64,000 nucleotides of DNA from the NCBI GenBank assembly GCA_009746045.1, contig RPFO01000022.1, forward strand, positions 93,501-157,500, given 5' to 3'. Each line of letters opens with the position of its first letter. The first letter of the stretch is position 1. The stretch is from Mesostigma viride. Lineage: Eukaryota > Streptophyta > Mesostigmatophyceae > Mesostigmatales > Mesostigmataceae. Positions 29,709 to 51,660 of this stretch are shown here, piece by piece. The notes beneath the pieces are model-generated. The model was not told the DNA's origin, made no database searches, and saw nothing but the letters and a program-made list of their open reading frames with translations. A program made the translations under genes and the position numbers.

Positions 29709-30296
29709 GAGATTAATTAAGAGGTACCTTGCTTGAAATTAAATAAGAGGCATGCCTCTATCCAAATATATTTTAGGGCGCGAGTTTCGATTGGCGTTAA
29801 CTTGTAGTAATGGACGGCAAGCCGACAACATGTCAAGCCGTTTAATTCCTTTCGACTTTTACATTTTCTCCTTGTTGTCAAAAAAGGATCATTTTTATAC
29901 CCGACTTCTCCGTTAAATCTCATCGACCGGGTTTCGAAACAACCCACGAACGCCGTAGATGCAGATCCAACGGAGTTAACAACGTCACGACCGACGCGGC
30001 GCCAAATAGGTAGTCGCCTAGGTTCCTAGCTTTTCTGCGAGCCATTTTCGTGCCGCGTCGTGTACAGTACCCGTGAGATGTACCCGTGAGATGTACCCGT
30101 GAGATGCAAAATCCGCTTGCCAGACCGGGATTCCGGGAACTCCGTCCAATACCGTCGTGCAGTACCACCAGTGCACTACCAATCTATCAATCGTACAATA
30201 CTACGACTTAACGCCAACAGAAACTCGCCTCCAAAACTATATATTCATAGATGCACGCCTCTTATTTAATTTCAAGGTACCTCTTATTTAATCTAA
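29709..30296. mobile_element. Foldback/MITE-like element with ~95-bp imperfect TIRs
   Basis: The left end reads AGATTAATTAAGAGGTACC and the right end, inverted, AGATTAAATAAGAGGTACC. Similarity continues inward for about 95 bp (shared AAATTAAATAAGAGGC, CGAGTTTC, TTGGCGTTAA, GTAGTA). The centre has a short tandem CCCGTGAGATGTA (three copies near 30069-30107). No ORF of note. A TSD could not be fixed in the AT-rich context, so the superfamily is open. Confidence 0.65.
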
Positions 30297-30385
30297 GCCC
30301 CCGCAGGCCGCAGACTTGTCTTCTCCCGGTCAGGGCTAAGTTTTGCAAAAAACCAAAGTCCTAAGTCGAAACCATTTTTTCCTCC

Positions 30386-31068
30386 TGTTAGTTGTCTAGA
30401 TGGGGGCAATCGATTATGGGATAGCTTAGGCATTACAGCACTTGAAACGATATTAGCGCACAGCGTTATAGTACCTTCAATTAGCTCTGGCACCTTGTGG
30501 CCATCAGCTTGCGCCTTAACTAGCCGACGTCTTGAGCCCACCTCACATTTGTAGCATAAGCTATTAATTAATTAATTAATTAGACTCGTGCTCCCGTTGG
30601 GGAGTCACGGAGCATTAACCCCGATGGATGTCCATGGATGGATGGGATAAGCTATGCGTCAGCCTACCTATGGTATTGCACTGGTTGTATTGCACCCACA
30701 GTGTTGCGCCCCGGCACCATGCCGTGGAGAGAGCGCTCTGTGGCCTGCCCACCTGCGGCAGTGAGAGAAGCTAGGGCGCCCTCCCTCCTTCTCACTGTGT
30801 ATATAGGGTTGAAGGTTCCTTTACTCTGTATTGGCACCCACGTGACGCAGTCACGTGCTTATTAATTAATTAATTAATTGCACCCACAGTGTTGCGCCCC
30901 GGCACCATGCCGTGGAGAGAGCGCTCTGTGGCCTGCCCACCTGCGGCAGTGAGAGAAGCTAGGGCGCCAGGCTCCCTCCTTCTCGCTGTGTATATAGGGT
31001 TGAAGGTTCCTTTACTCTGTATTGGCACCCACGTGACGCAGTCACGTGCTTATTAATTAATTAATTAA
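30386..31068 (+). mobile_element. LINE-B3 3' UTR and tandem 3' ends, with a nested stub
   Basis: Continues the LINE-B2-like 3' UTR in plus orientation (TAGATGGGGGCAATCGATTA, CATTTGTAGCATAAGCTAT). An 82-bp minus-strand stub at 30565-30646 is flanked by ATAAGCTAT (30556-30564, 30647-30655) and carries CTCCC-GTTG-GGGAG at 30591-30604. Then come two copies, period about 188 bp, of the terminal segment that ends in CACGTGAC-GCA-GTCACGTG (second copy 31030-31048) and a (TTAA)n tail. The second copy looks like a truncated insertion into the tail of the first. Confidence 0.65.
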
Positions 31069-31360
31069 TCAAGACTCGAAACTGACAACGCCTCGCAAGC
31101 TTATTAAACTCATGTAAGAACATCAAAAAACGATGAGGTAACAATATTTCAGCTTTACCGTGCACGGATGGCGTTCTTGGCCCAGGCGGTGCCCACAAAA
31201 GTGACACTTGCGGCACACAAACCATCACATGACAGAGTGGTCGAAATCATCAAATCTTTACTGCCACTGACTTACTCTACACAATTGCATGATAATAAGT
31301 GAAAAGAATCATATAAAACCTTCGACCTGTGCCGTAAAGCAATTTAAGTCATCAATTCCG
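31069..31360. other. Short interval with no recognisable feature
   Basis: AT-rich, no open frame of note, no repeat match inside the window beyond the opening TCAAGACTCGAAACTG shared with 29564. Confidence 0.4.
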
Positions 31361-31760
31361 TCAACCTGCCTGGTCGCAGTTTTTTCCAGCAAGAGCAGTG
31401 TCGACACCTGGTAAATCGCATCCCCGCGAGCCAAAAAACAATTGGTTTGTGTCATCTTTAGGACATATAAAATCTATTTCCTGAGTTTTACCAGTTAAAT
31501 CGTCCGCAAACGTAAACTGCATGCATGGGCGCAAGCCGCCATGGCTAGGTCGTGCATTTCCGGAACTCACGCTTCATGTGAAAAAGTACCCTTACCACAG
31601 GTCTGTACTTTGACCGTACATTTAGCCGCCTTAGCAGCATGACACCAGTGTCCTCAAACTCGGAGGCCACAGTATGTCGTGGCTCATCATGGTTGTTACT
31701 GTGGGTATCATAAGGAACTATTATCACCTGCATCTCAGGCCTCAGCTATCCAGCCAAGCC
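31361..31760 (-). CDS. Candidate terminal exons of an unrecognised minus-strand gene
   Basis: Two stretches look like coding exons. One contains NNHDEPRHTVASEFEDTG and VMLLRRLNVRSKYRPV, followed by a plausible donor (gtaaggg). The second starts after CATGCATGCAG with FTFADDLTGKTQEIDF and runs to the stop at 31361. They can be joined in phase 0. I recognise no family. The upstream exon(s) would have to lie between 31760 and the end of the LOR gene at 32159; a frame near 31993 (MLYPNTTEHLPAAIADVSN) is a possibility without a clear donor. Treat as tentative. Confidence 0.35.
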
Positions 31761-32158
31761 CTTCCACGCAGATGAAGTGCCATAATGCGGTGGCGTGCAC
31801 TTTGTCGCAGCTGAGCACTGTCCGGACTAGGACTCCTGCCGCCAGCGATGCACATGGCCAGTTCCCCAACTTGAAGGCCTTTCATTCATGGTCAGCCTTG
31901 TGGTCATATCCGCCGCGGGCCAAGGCGACTACCCCACTGTTTGACACATCTGCTATAGCGGCAGGCAAATGCTCGGTTGTATTCGGGTAAAGCATGAGGT
32001 ATCACGTGGGAAAAGGATCCCACAGTCAATGCCCAGTGTCTAGCACGCATGAGATGTGTCAGCTCATGTGCTCTTGTTACAGTAGTTAACATCCAGCTCC
32101 CCACTACAAGACCGCTTGGTGCCCCACCTTCCAAGGCTGCAGGCCTGGCCGACTTCCT

Positions 32159-35100
32159 TCAGAAGAACTCTTTTTTTATCATGTTAAAGATCTGGGCACC
32201 GTGAATGGCCTGGTCTGTCATGTGCCCCACCTTGGCTGCCTGGGCACCGAGCCCTGTGTAGTCGATGGCAGCGTCCACAGCATGCTTCTTCATGGGATCC
32301 ACCACAAAATTCGAGGCTGCATCCTTGACGAAATGCTCTCCAACCTGCACAAAGGCCAGCAAATATTTCACAAAACCATCAACCAAGATGTACATGACTT
32401 TTTGGCCCTACACATAATGATTGCGAGCTAAGTCATCTAACACCAGAAGTGCCACAGGATGCCCTTGAACCTGTCCTCAAAGGCCATATCTGATAATGAT
32501 GCGCTAGGATGGCATGACATGCTTTTGTTTCTTCTTCCTGAAATGTCATCCTTTGGCATGTCATGGTTGTGAGTCTCCGTCCGAGCATTCCGCCCGTGCC
32601 TTTTTCGAACCAAGTCAGAAACGCTATGCAGCCTCCGAGTCTGCAGGTTAGTTAGTTATTAACGCCACCTGGCTAGTACCAAGTAACATTAATGAATTAA
32701 TTAATTAGACTCGTGCTCCCGTAACATGGTAATGGAGACAGTTGACGATGATGACAGTTGCAAATAAAGCCAAAGCACGACAGCAACAGCAATGTGGGCA
32801 TTATAATTAAGTGTTTGATATTCTGATGTAATTGACAACCATGTGCACAGAAGATTGACGGAAAGATGATTTATCTTTCGTACAGGTCTTAAGCTGACAT
32901 TGGGTTGAAAAGTTTCTTACCTGCTGCATGCCCATGATGATGGCAAGCGCAGTCGTCCAGTCGACACCTGGCGCGACGTCGATGACCATCTCCGAGCCAT
33001 GGCCCAGCGCTGCGTTCATGATGAGCGTCTTGAGCGTTTTCTGGGGGTCCGGGCGGGGGAGGGGGGGGGGCAGTGGCAAGCGGTAGCATATAATATGGAG
33101 GCCTTTCAGCAACAACATCTGTCAACTGAAGGGCAGTTACATTTGGGTCAAGGAGAACGGACCGAATCAAGTCCACACAACTCGTACCTGCATGAAGACC
33201 ACCTGTTGCTCCTGCTCGTTGAGAACCTGCAATAGGCAGGTGGACAGCATAGGCAGCAAGGGCAGCCAAGAACAGGCATTTAGCAAGGTTGTAACCACTG
33301 TTTTAGCATCCATTCCTGCACACCAGATACATCTGAATGTGACTGCTGTGACGAACTGCTTGGGTGGGTGATCCGATGGCAGAGTTTTGGGTTTGAAGCT
33401 CGTGGGCTCTTCACTCAGCTGGGAACTTGCTGCATCAGCAACGTCTTGGCCAGGCAGCCAGTTGTTGCATTGATGAACCAGTGGTTGGTTGGTTGGTTGG
33501 TTGGTTGGTTGGTTGGTTGGTTGGTTGGTTGGTTGGTTGGTTGGTTGGTTGGTTGGTTGGTTGGTTGGTTGGTTGGGTTGGTTGGTTGGATGGATGGATG
33601 GATGGATGGTTGGTTGGTTGGTTGGTTGGTTGGTTGGTTGGTTGGTTGGTTGGTTGGTTGGTTGGTTGGTTGGTTGGTTGGTTGGTTGGTTGGTTGGTTG
33701 GTTGGTTGGTTGGTTGGTTGGTTGGTTGGTTGGTTGGTTGGTTGGTTGGGTTGGTTGGTTGGATGGATGGATGGTTGGTTGGTTGGTTGGTTGGTTGGTT
33801 GGTTGGTTGGTTGGTTGGTTGGTTGGTTGGTTGGTTGGTTGGTTGGTTGGTTGGTTGGTTGGTTGGTTGGTTGGTTGGTTGGTTGGTTGGTTGGTTGGTT
33901 GGTTGGTTGGTTGGTTGGTTGGTTGGTTGGTTGGTTGGTTGGTTGGTTGGTTGGTTGGTTGGTTGGTTGGTTGGTTGGTTGGTTGGTTGGTTGGTTGGTT
34001 GGTTGGTTGGTTGGTTGGTTGGTTGGTTGGTTGGTTGGTTGGTTGGTTGGTTGGTTGGTTGGTTGGTTGGTTGGTTGGTTGGTTGGTTGGTTGGTTGGTT
34101 GGTTGGTTGGTTGGTTGGTTGGTTGGTTGGTTGGTTGGTTGGTTGGTTGGTTGGTTGGTTGGTTGGTTGGTTGGTTGGTTGGTTGGTTGGTTGGATAAGT
34201 GGGTGGCTCCGTGGTGGCTGCTGCCTGGACCAGCTTGGGAGGTAAACCGTCCAAAATGGGCATAGCTCTGGACAAGGCCTCTGGATACCCACATTATTGT
34301 CAAAGATGCCAATGAGCCTTTGTCTTTACAACTGGTCATGAGACTCAGAGACTGTCCCAAGTCCACGAGCCACACACACCAATATATCGCTGGTCCGCGA
34401 CCTTCCTGCACATCATTTATGCCACTTGTCAGCAGCAAGCCCTGGAAAGTGTTATTGCTTCGGTTTCACGCGATAAACTTCCGTAAGAGACACGTGTTCT
34501 GACTTGTGTGCGTCCTCGAGAGCAAGGGTTGTATCTCGGGGCCACAACCACAAGGCCACCCACCTGGAATGGCCAACATGCGCAAACCGCACCACCCACC
34601 TGGAACGTGCGTGCAGACAGGTCGACCACAATCTCGTACACCACATCCTTGGTCTCCCCCCGACACACCTCGTAGTGGTGGCGCAGGGACCTGGTGGTGG
34701 GTAGGAGAAAGGGTGGCAAAGGGGAGGTGGATGGCGTACAAAGGGGGCAAAATGCAAAAGGGGGGGATGGTGCATGTACACAAGGGGGCAACAGATGCGG
34801 GGATGGCATAAGAGGAGGACAGCATTGGGGCGTGAATACCGGCACATAACCTCCATGGATGTTGGTTGCTCTCTATGTTGGCTTGTGTGGTAAGATAAGC
34901 ATTGGGCTTGTGTGTGATGCCAGTGGGCAGGCACCTCAAGGCAGGGGACTGCAGCCAGCCATAGGTTCAAAGTGCGCTCATGATGCCACCGTTGATATGT
35001 CAGGAATAGATAAGAGAGAAGGAGAGGCTACTGTGGAGTCTAGATTGAAAATTAGAGACGACTATGAGACTGATTGAATCGAATAATCAGATGGGGGCAA

Positions 35101-37030
35101 TGGAGCCACCAGGGTGCAACAAGAAGATCGGCATCCTCGTGCGTGCGCGCTATGTTTATCTGGAGGCAAACAGGCCCAGGGTCAGTGGCAGGATCGCAGT
35201 TGTAGGTTGTTGTGTTTGCAAGCGAGCCGGAGCAGACAAGTTGCAAATCTCTTGCAAAGTGCTCCATTCCAATGCCATAAACCCGATTTGAGCGCCATCG
35301 GAAAGTGCCATTGAAGAATGCCATTAGTAAGTGCCACTAGAGTGCCGTTAGAGTGCCATTAGAGTGCCATTAGAGTGCCATTAGAGTGCCATTAGAGTGC
35401 CATTAGAGTGCCAATAGAGTGCCAATAGAGTGCCATTAGAGTGCCATTAGAGTGCCATTAGAGTGCCATTAGAGTGCCATTAGAGTGCCATTAGAGTGCC
35501 ATTAGAGTGCCATTAGAGTGCCATTAGAGTGCCATTAGAGTGCCATTAGAGTGCCATTAGAGTGCCATTAGAGTGCCATTAGAGTGCCATTAGAGTGCCA
35601 TTCGAGTGTCATTAGAGTGCCATTAGAGTGCCATTCGAGTGCCATTAGATCGTGCCATTCGAGTGCCATTAGATCGTGCCATTCGAGTGCCCTTACAGTG
35701 CCACTAGGCCCTAGGGAGTGCCATCAGATTGCCATGAAGGTGCTTAGTAAGCGCCATCGGGGCGTGATTCGAGCGTGATTACTTAATAATTGGAGTGCCA
35801 TTAGAGTCACTGCCGTTAGAGCATCATCAGAGTGCCACTACAATGCTCAATTGAACGCAGACATGAAAAGCACAGACATGCAACCACCATCGTGGCGAGG
35901 CTCACATGGACTTGAGACGCGACTGTTTGCAGACGTTGAAGAATGTGGTGTGCTGGCCACTGGACCGCTGCTGTATGTACTGGCGGCCGTGCATCGAGAC
36001 CGACTTGGGACGGACGGCGAAGCTGGGCATGCCGTGGTAGCCAGACACCTGGCACAGGGACTCCCACTCGCCCATGTGGGAATCACTGGTGCGGCCCAGA
36101 TCTAGCGGATCAAGCGCTGCATAAGGGTTTTTGCCTGGGGGGAGAAGAGGGTGGGGGGGGCATGAGGCCACACGGCCAACAATCACATATTTCACACAGG
36201 AACACAGTAATTGGTATGATCAGCAGAAGCCCGTTTACTAAAGTTGCGAGATATGTAGCAGGCTGTACGAATTTGTTCCCCAGCATGCAGGGCATTCAGC
36301 GATAAACAGGCTGAGCAACAGGGGGAGCTACTCATATTCTCATACCGTGCAGCCCCTATACCATGAATGTCATGGGGCTGCATTGCATGGAATTTGCATT
36401 GTGACAATCTTGCCCTGCATAATTAAGAAAGTACTAAGCGCCCGACAGCAGACGAATGCAATGAGCCAGCTCAGGCCCTATACAAAAACGATGGCATGAT
36501 GGGACCGCTCAGCTGGTTGCTCCAAGCTGGCAAGCCCTACCAGCGTCGACACTCGCCCCCATTTGCATGGCAGGGCGGAATCACCAACGAGCGCAAGTAT
36601 GACATGCAACAGTGCGTACCGATTAGTGCTTTCCTTCACGAGGTGAGTGATAAAGGGTGAACATAAAGAAGATGGCTGGATCCTGTTTTTTCCATGCCTG
36701 CAAGGGCAGTCTGTTGCCATGCTACTATGTACAGCCAATGTTAAGTCTGTCAGTTGATGACGGATGATCCAAGAGACGAAATTAAAGTTGTTCCTTACCC
36801 CAGTGGTGAGAAACTGCCACAAGTCTCTTTGTCTGGACGTCGATTATCCTGAAGTCGTCGTTCGACAAGTGTGCCTTCTTGAACAGGAAACGGCGAGGTT
36901 CCGTGCAGATCTGGTTTCCAAATATAATGCCTGAACCTGGTGGCTGCGGCTCCAACGACGGCAGAGGAGGGCCTACAGCAATATCAATAATGGCGTTCGG
37001 GTCATTTAGGATTCCCTGCATGTTTTGCAT
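32159..37030 (-). CDS. LURP-one-related (LOR / Tubby-like) protein
   Basis: Seven exons read in continuous phase give 302 codons plus stop: 37030-36799, 36116-35906, 34690-34600, 34405-34376 (microexon, donor least certain), 33226-33188, 33040-32921, 32344-32159. All introns are GT-AG. The N-terminus ([12 protein letters not shown]) leads to [15 protein letters not shown] and a beta-rich region ([18 protein letters not shown]). The closing hallmark is [19 protein letters not shown], matching the V-x-PGVD-x-A final strand and hydrophobic helix of LOR/scramblase-like Tubby folds. A C-terminal extension of about 60 residues follows ([13 protein letters not shown]...KKEFF). LOR proteins are membrane-associated or lipid-binding in plants; the molecular role here is unknown. 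Intron 4 carries ~700 bp of (TTGG)n and intron 2 an 11-bp minisatellite. Confidence 0.78.
33482..34193. repeat. (TTGG)n microsatellite, ~710 bp, in LOR intron 4
   Basis: Almost pure GGTT tetranucleotides, with two short GGAT interruptions (33589-33609 and 33761-33773) each preceded by a GGGTTGG phase slip. It gives long artefactual reading frames (PTNQ and VGWL repeats). On the transcribed (minus) strand it reads (CCAA)n. Confidence 0.97.
35300..35710. repeat. 11-bp minisatellite (AGAGTGCCATT)n in LOR intron 2
   Basis: More than 30 copies of the 11-mer, homogeneous in the middle (about 35340-35600) and diverging towards both ends (GTGCCATTCG, GTGCCACTAG, GATCGTGCCATTCGA). Degenerate relatives continue to about 35840. 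Confidence 0.95.
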
Positions 37031-37499
37031 ATTAAGGAAAATGGAAGTTATAATGACAACGCGCTAGTGCTCGATCGGACGTCGAACAGCAGTCAAATTT
37101 ACATGTTCACGGGCCCTCTTTTCCCGAAAGACTTGTCCATTTTCCGAATTGGTAAATGCAAAGGTCTACAGTTAGCGAGAAGACGGAATTGTCGTCAGTG
37201 TATCGCGCATTTTGCAGATGAAAATGCCGACCTCAGCTGCGGCATCCATATCTGCTGTCAGCTACCCGTTCAACGCATCTTCGCGTATTTTTGCTGGTCA
37301 AGTCGGGGAAGGGAATGCGTGGCATATTAGTTTCCAGATCTTGTACGAACGCTGGCCGGACACCGAAAATATCTCCCGAATTTTTCCGAAACTCATCAAT
37401 CCCGATCAGCGCTGGAAGAGACACGATCATCAGAAAATTTTCCGGTGAAATGGGTGGTTATTTCCACAATCATCAGAAATCAGTGAAAGTCAACGACTA

Positions 37500-37802
37500 C
37501 CGTAGTGGCTCTTATATCAGTACGCCTAATTATGTACGAATCGACCCCGTACAGGCCGAAAAAAACCCTCCTTCCGGCCTCGTACTGACATCCCAAGATA
37601 TCACCCTCAGATGCTACGATATACATATGAGGGGCTTCCATGTGTTGCCCCTAGGGTACTGCCTCCCAAATGTACCTACGATATACCCTTACGATATACC
37701 TACGTACACTAAGAAAAAATCCCCAAAACCCCGTACGCGTAACAAAAATCGCTAAAAGCCCTCGTACGATAATTAAGCGTACACATATAAGAGCCACTAC
37801 GG
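37500..37802. mobile_element. 303-bp MITE with CCGTAGTGG ends and TA flanks
   Basis: Ends CCGTAGTGGCTCTTATAT and its inverse; the inverted similarity extends about 40 bp. TA lies on both sides (37498-37499, 37803-37804), as for Tc1/mariner-type TSDs. It lies about 470 bp upstream of the LOR start codon. No ORF. Confidence 0.75.
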
Positions 37803-39328
37803 TAGTGGTTTCAGTCTCAGGATCAACTGCGGGCTGGAGGTGACCGATCGGCGATCGACCGCAGGCCGGCGCCCGGGTAGCATCACCCAGTGAATGGCCA
37901 GTGGCCACACACTACGCGCGCGAGGCGATAGTGCCCGGCCTGGCTCAGTGCACGGTTGCTCGTGCGGCCCTTCCGGACATCAGAGGATGTCCAACCGACT
38001 AGGGCACCTTGTAACTATCCTGGCTTGCTCAATCCCAATAATTGATTCCAGGGCACTGACCATTTGAATCATGACGGATTCGCTGATACTCATTTCCCCT
38101 CTCACCTCTTTGGTCCATAATTGGCTAATAAAAATATACCCATTTCCCCGACTGAAAAAATCATGACGGATTGATCATCCCGGACGTCCCCGGCCCGTCC
38201 ACGGCGACATCAAGGAGACAACCAGCGCAGGCCAGAAATCGGGAGAATCCGGACCATGGTAGCTCGAGCCTGCCGTTATCTTGTCCGCGTGTTCGAGTCG
38301 TTCAGGATGATGAAGATGAATGGTGATGGAAATGTGTATCCGTGTGCATTGAAATTATGGCTGGCTTACGTGTATGAGAGCGACTAGATGACCTAGACGG
38401 TGGGGCCGGAAACAGCATGCCGCTTGATCAGGGCGTGTGTTTCGAGCCTAACTGGCCGGGAGTGTATAGTGGTGAGCACCATTGCTGCGATCGCTCTCCC
38501 ACCATTTACGAGGAAATACCCGCAAATGGAAAACCACTGAAAATGAGGTCTAGCTAGTCAGTCATCACGTTAGCCATGCCATGATTCCAAACGTCCAAGA
38601 ACTGCACACGGTGCAAAGGCAAAAAGCCGGAGGACAGTGCTACTTTCAAATGTGCGGCGGGAACCAAAAGCCTGCGTATGCCAGAAAACATCGTGTTGCT
38701 GCAGCGACGCGACGATGTGGACAACGAATCCAGTGCCAAGCTCGGAACGTTCGCAAAGGAGATCTGGCATCACAGGGTTCAGATGTGCGGAGATACTATG
38801 CGATCCAGCCGGTTCACGACCTGTTGGTAGAGCTTGTGCCAAGGGGCAGCACCGAACAGATGTGGGTGACGTTGCAAAAAACACCGGACTTGACGGAGCA
38901 TAATGTCCGTCTTGGCACTACTGACTAATGAACGGCTGCACGCACTGCAGCCTCGCGGCGCTGCATGTGCTGGCACTACTGACTAACTTGCGGGGCCCGC
39001 CTGTAATTAAGTGTGACAACTAGTAGACTCAGGTGCCGCAATACGTGCAGGGCATGCACACGTATTCACTTCATAGCCTGCATCTGCTGTTGTCTCACTT
39101 CATAGCTGTGTACTAGTATTGAGTCCATAGATTTATGTATAAAGTCATTGGTGTGTCCGTGATCCGTGCATCACAAGAAAATTAGACCTTGTCTAGCTTA
39201 GGCACTTCACTCTCTAGAGCCGTAGAGAGACCATCATTTGTAGTTATACACTAGCTTCTAAGTCCAAGTTTACCTGTAGTTCTAAGAAACATGCTCAGTG
39301 GCCTCCAAATTAAAGCACAATTTCATTT
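37803..39328. other. Intergenic interval; one unconvincing ORF
   Basis: The only sizeable frame is 38581-38928 (plus, 115 codons); an overlapping minus frame (38570-38884) is similar in length, and neither has a recognisable motif. GC content and sequence look unique. No repeat or RNA gene identified. Confidence 0.35.
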
Positions 39329-41275
39329 ATTTGGTAACTGTAATTACAATTCCCCCATTACTGCTTTCCAGGCCACCAAAGAGGGTGGGTGGGTGGGACA
39401 AGAAAAAAGACCACAACAATGTCACTACGCCGCCAAAGTAGTCAAACTGCACTAGCACGGGGCTGACATCAGCAACCGAGCTTAACTTAACATGTCAACC
39501 TGAGAATGTAGCGACACCTACCGTACCACAAAAACAACAACCAATCAAATACCCTTTCCGAAAGGTTCTAATTATCATTCAACAAACCGGTTCAACAAAC
39601 CCGGCCCTGTCAAACTTTAAGCATAAGATTGTTTCGAGATTGTAGCACAATAGGGCCACTGCCCCTACTAACAATTCCAGGTCGCCAGCCATTAGCCAAA
39701 TCCGGTTACATCTGCCAAACCCGCCCGGTTCAGCCGACCATCCAGGCGGCTTCCCGTGAGCGGCCTTATTCCCCGCCTCACTTCGAGAAACTCTTTTCAA
39801 AGAAATCCGATTCATACACCCGTTTGCTCACCATAGTCACCAGCATCTTTGTTAAAACAATAAGTAGATGCATACAGACAGGTAGCGGTTACAGAACCGC
39901 TATTAAGAACTCCTTAGGCATGGCTCGCGATTACCCAACCTCCCCTTCCTGGCCCTCCGGTCCGCTAAAGAAGCACCATTTCCTTTCCCGTCAAAAGCTG
40001 TCCTGTCGCGATGGGCGCTCTCCGTTGCCAGAAAACAGATTTAATTCCCAGCGACTGTGAATGCACAAAAATTCATGCACTGTCGATCGACACAGCTCGC
40101 ATTTTTGACCCCACTCGGGGGCCCCCGCTGACCTCGTTGCCGACCTCTTCTCTGGTCCGCTAAGGGGTGCTGTCGCGGAACACAAAGTCAAAGCAAAAGC
40201 TGCTGACTGGCACCGCTGATTCCAGCCGACGCCCAGTTTACAACTTTTTTGAAGAGCAACCAACCTAGTGCCGAGCACATAAACACTCCTTCCGTACAAA
40301 AAATGGAAATACCACTGAATACGAAATCAAGTTGATTTTCAGCCCTTGCCTCCTGCGCCGAGGCTCCGTGTCCCACAACGGTGACTTAAATTTTTTACCC
40401 CCCCGAGCCGCGGCGGCCCTCAAGCCAAGCCCAACCCGGAATGCAAGCATTTCCAGGTACGAGACAACTCAAAGGCAGGCCAGCCTGCCGACAGCCCAAC
40501 CCGAGGCGCAAGCATCCCCAGGTACGGAACCATCAAGCAAGCTAGCCCTTGCCCAACCCGGCCAGCTGGCCGTTTCTTTCAAACAAACCAGCCATTAATT
40601 AAATAATGCATCAGCCCCCGCTTCGCATTTAAACCCCGATCACCCGGACATTAATTCCGGGCCAGTGGCAGCCATGAATCCCAACCGCCTTAAGCAGCCA
40701 GGGATCATGGATGCCGGAAATTTGGTTAACAAATTTTAGCCCCGCACCCATGCTGAGCGCAAGGCTGGTGAGGCACTTCTTGTACCGCCATAGCCTCAGC
40801 CGTCGGCGCTCAGCCAACGTTTACAAGAAAAAAGACCACAACAATGTCACTACGCCGCCAAAGTAGTCAAACTGCCCTAGCACGGGGCTGACATCAGCAA
40901 CCGAGCTTAACTTAACATGCCAACCTGAGAATGTAGCGACACCTACCGTACCACAAAAACAACAACCAATCAAATACCCTTTCCGAAAGGTTCTAATTAT
41001 CATTCGACATACCGGTTCAACAAACCCGGCCCTGTCAAACTTTAAGCATAAGATTGTTTCGAGATTGTAGTACAATAGGACCACTGCCCCTACTAACAAT
41101 TCCAGGTCGCCAGCCATTAGCCAAATCCGGTTACATCTGCCAAACCCGCCCGGTTCAGCCGACCACCCAGGCGGCTTCCGTGAGCGGCCTTATTCCCCGC
41201 CTCACTTCGAGAAACTCTTTTCAAAGAAATCCGATTATTTGGTAACTGTAATTACAATTCCCCCATTACTGCTTT
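39329..41275. repeat. Insertion-like block: ~415-bp direct repeats inside 40-bp direct repeats
   Basis: The ~40 bp beginning ATTTGGTAACTGTAATTAC occur at about 39330-39371 and again at about 41236-41275. Just inside are two ~98%-identical direct repeats, about 39399-39812 and 40826-41234, separated by about 1 kb. The second abuts the right 40-bp repeat exactly. Possible readings are a small LTR-type element, or 1.3 units of a 1427-bp tandem repeat inserted with an unusually long TSD. No gag/pol motif is seen inside, and no clear TG...CA termini. Confidence 0.75.
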
Positions 41276-41611
41276 CTTCATTACAACGTGCCGTGGAACT
41301 TGTCTCATGCCCTAAGCACTGATTATGATCAGCTGCGTAGAAGGTAGCTTGGCTGACTGTACCTAAACCTAGAACTAGCAAATTGACCATGCTTTCATGT
41401 CAAAACTCCCGGAGAACGTAGTCACTCCCCCGGCTCCCGGCAATTTGGCGAAAATCGATTCAACAAACTGCTGGGTCCCGGACATCAATCAACATTAAAC
41501 ACGCTCGCTTCGCGTGTGCAATGTTGAAAACGCTCTACACGGGACGCTCACAGCTCGCTGCAATCGATGACAAATGATGCATCAAGATCCCCCGACTAAT
41601 GGGCGCCTCGT

Positions 41612-51660
<10,049 letters not shown>

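Noticed and set aside
33167-34438. Long open frames of PTNQ or VGWL repeats (up to 423 codons)
   Set aside because: Produced by the (TTGG)n microsatellite, which is open in several frames on both strands.
38570-38928. Overlapping ORFs on both strands as a host gene
   Set aside because: No motif, no splice signals that extend them, and similar openness on both strands.
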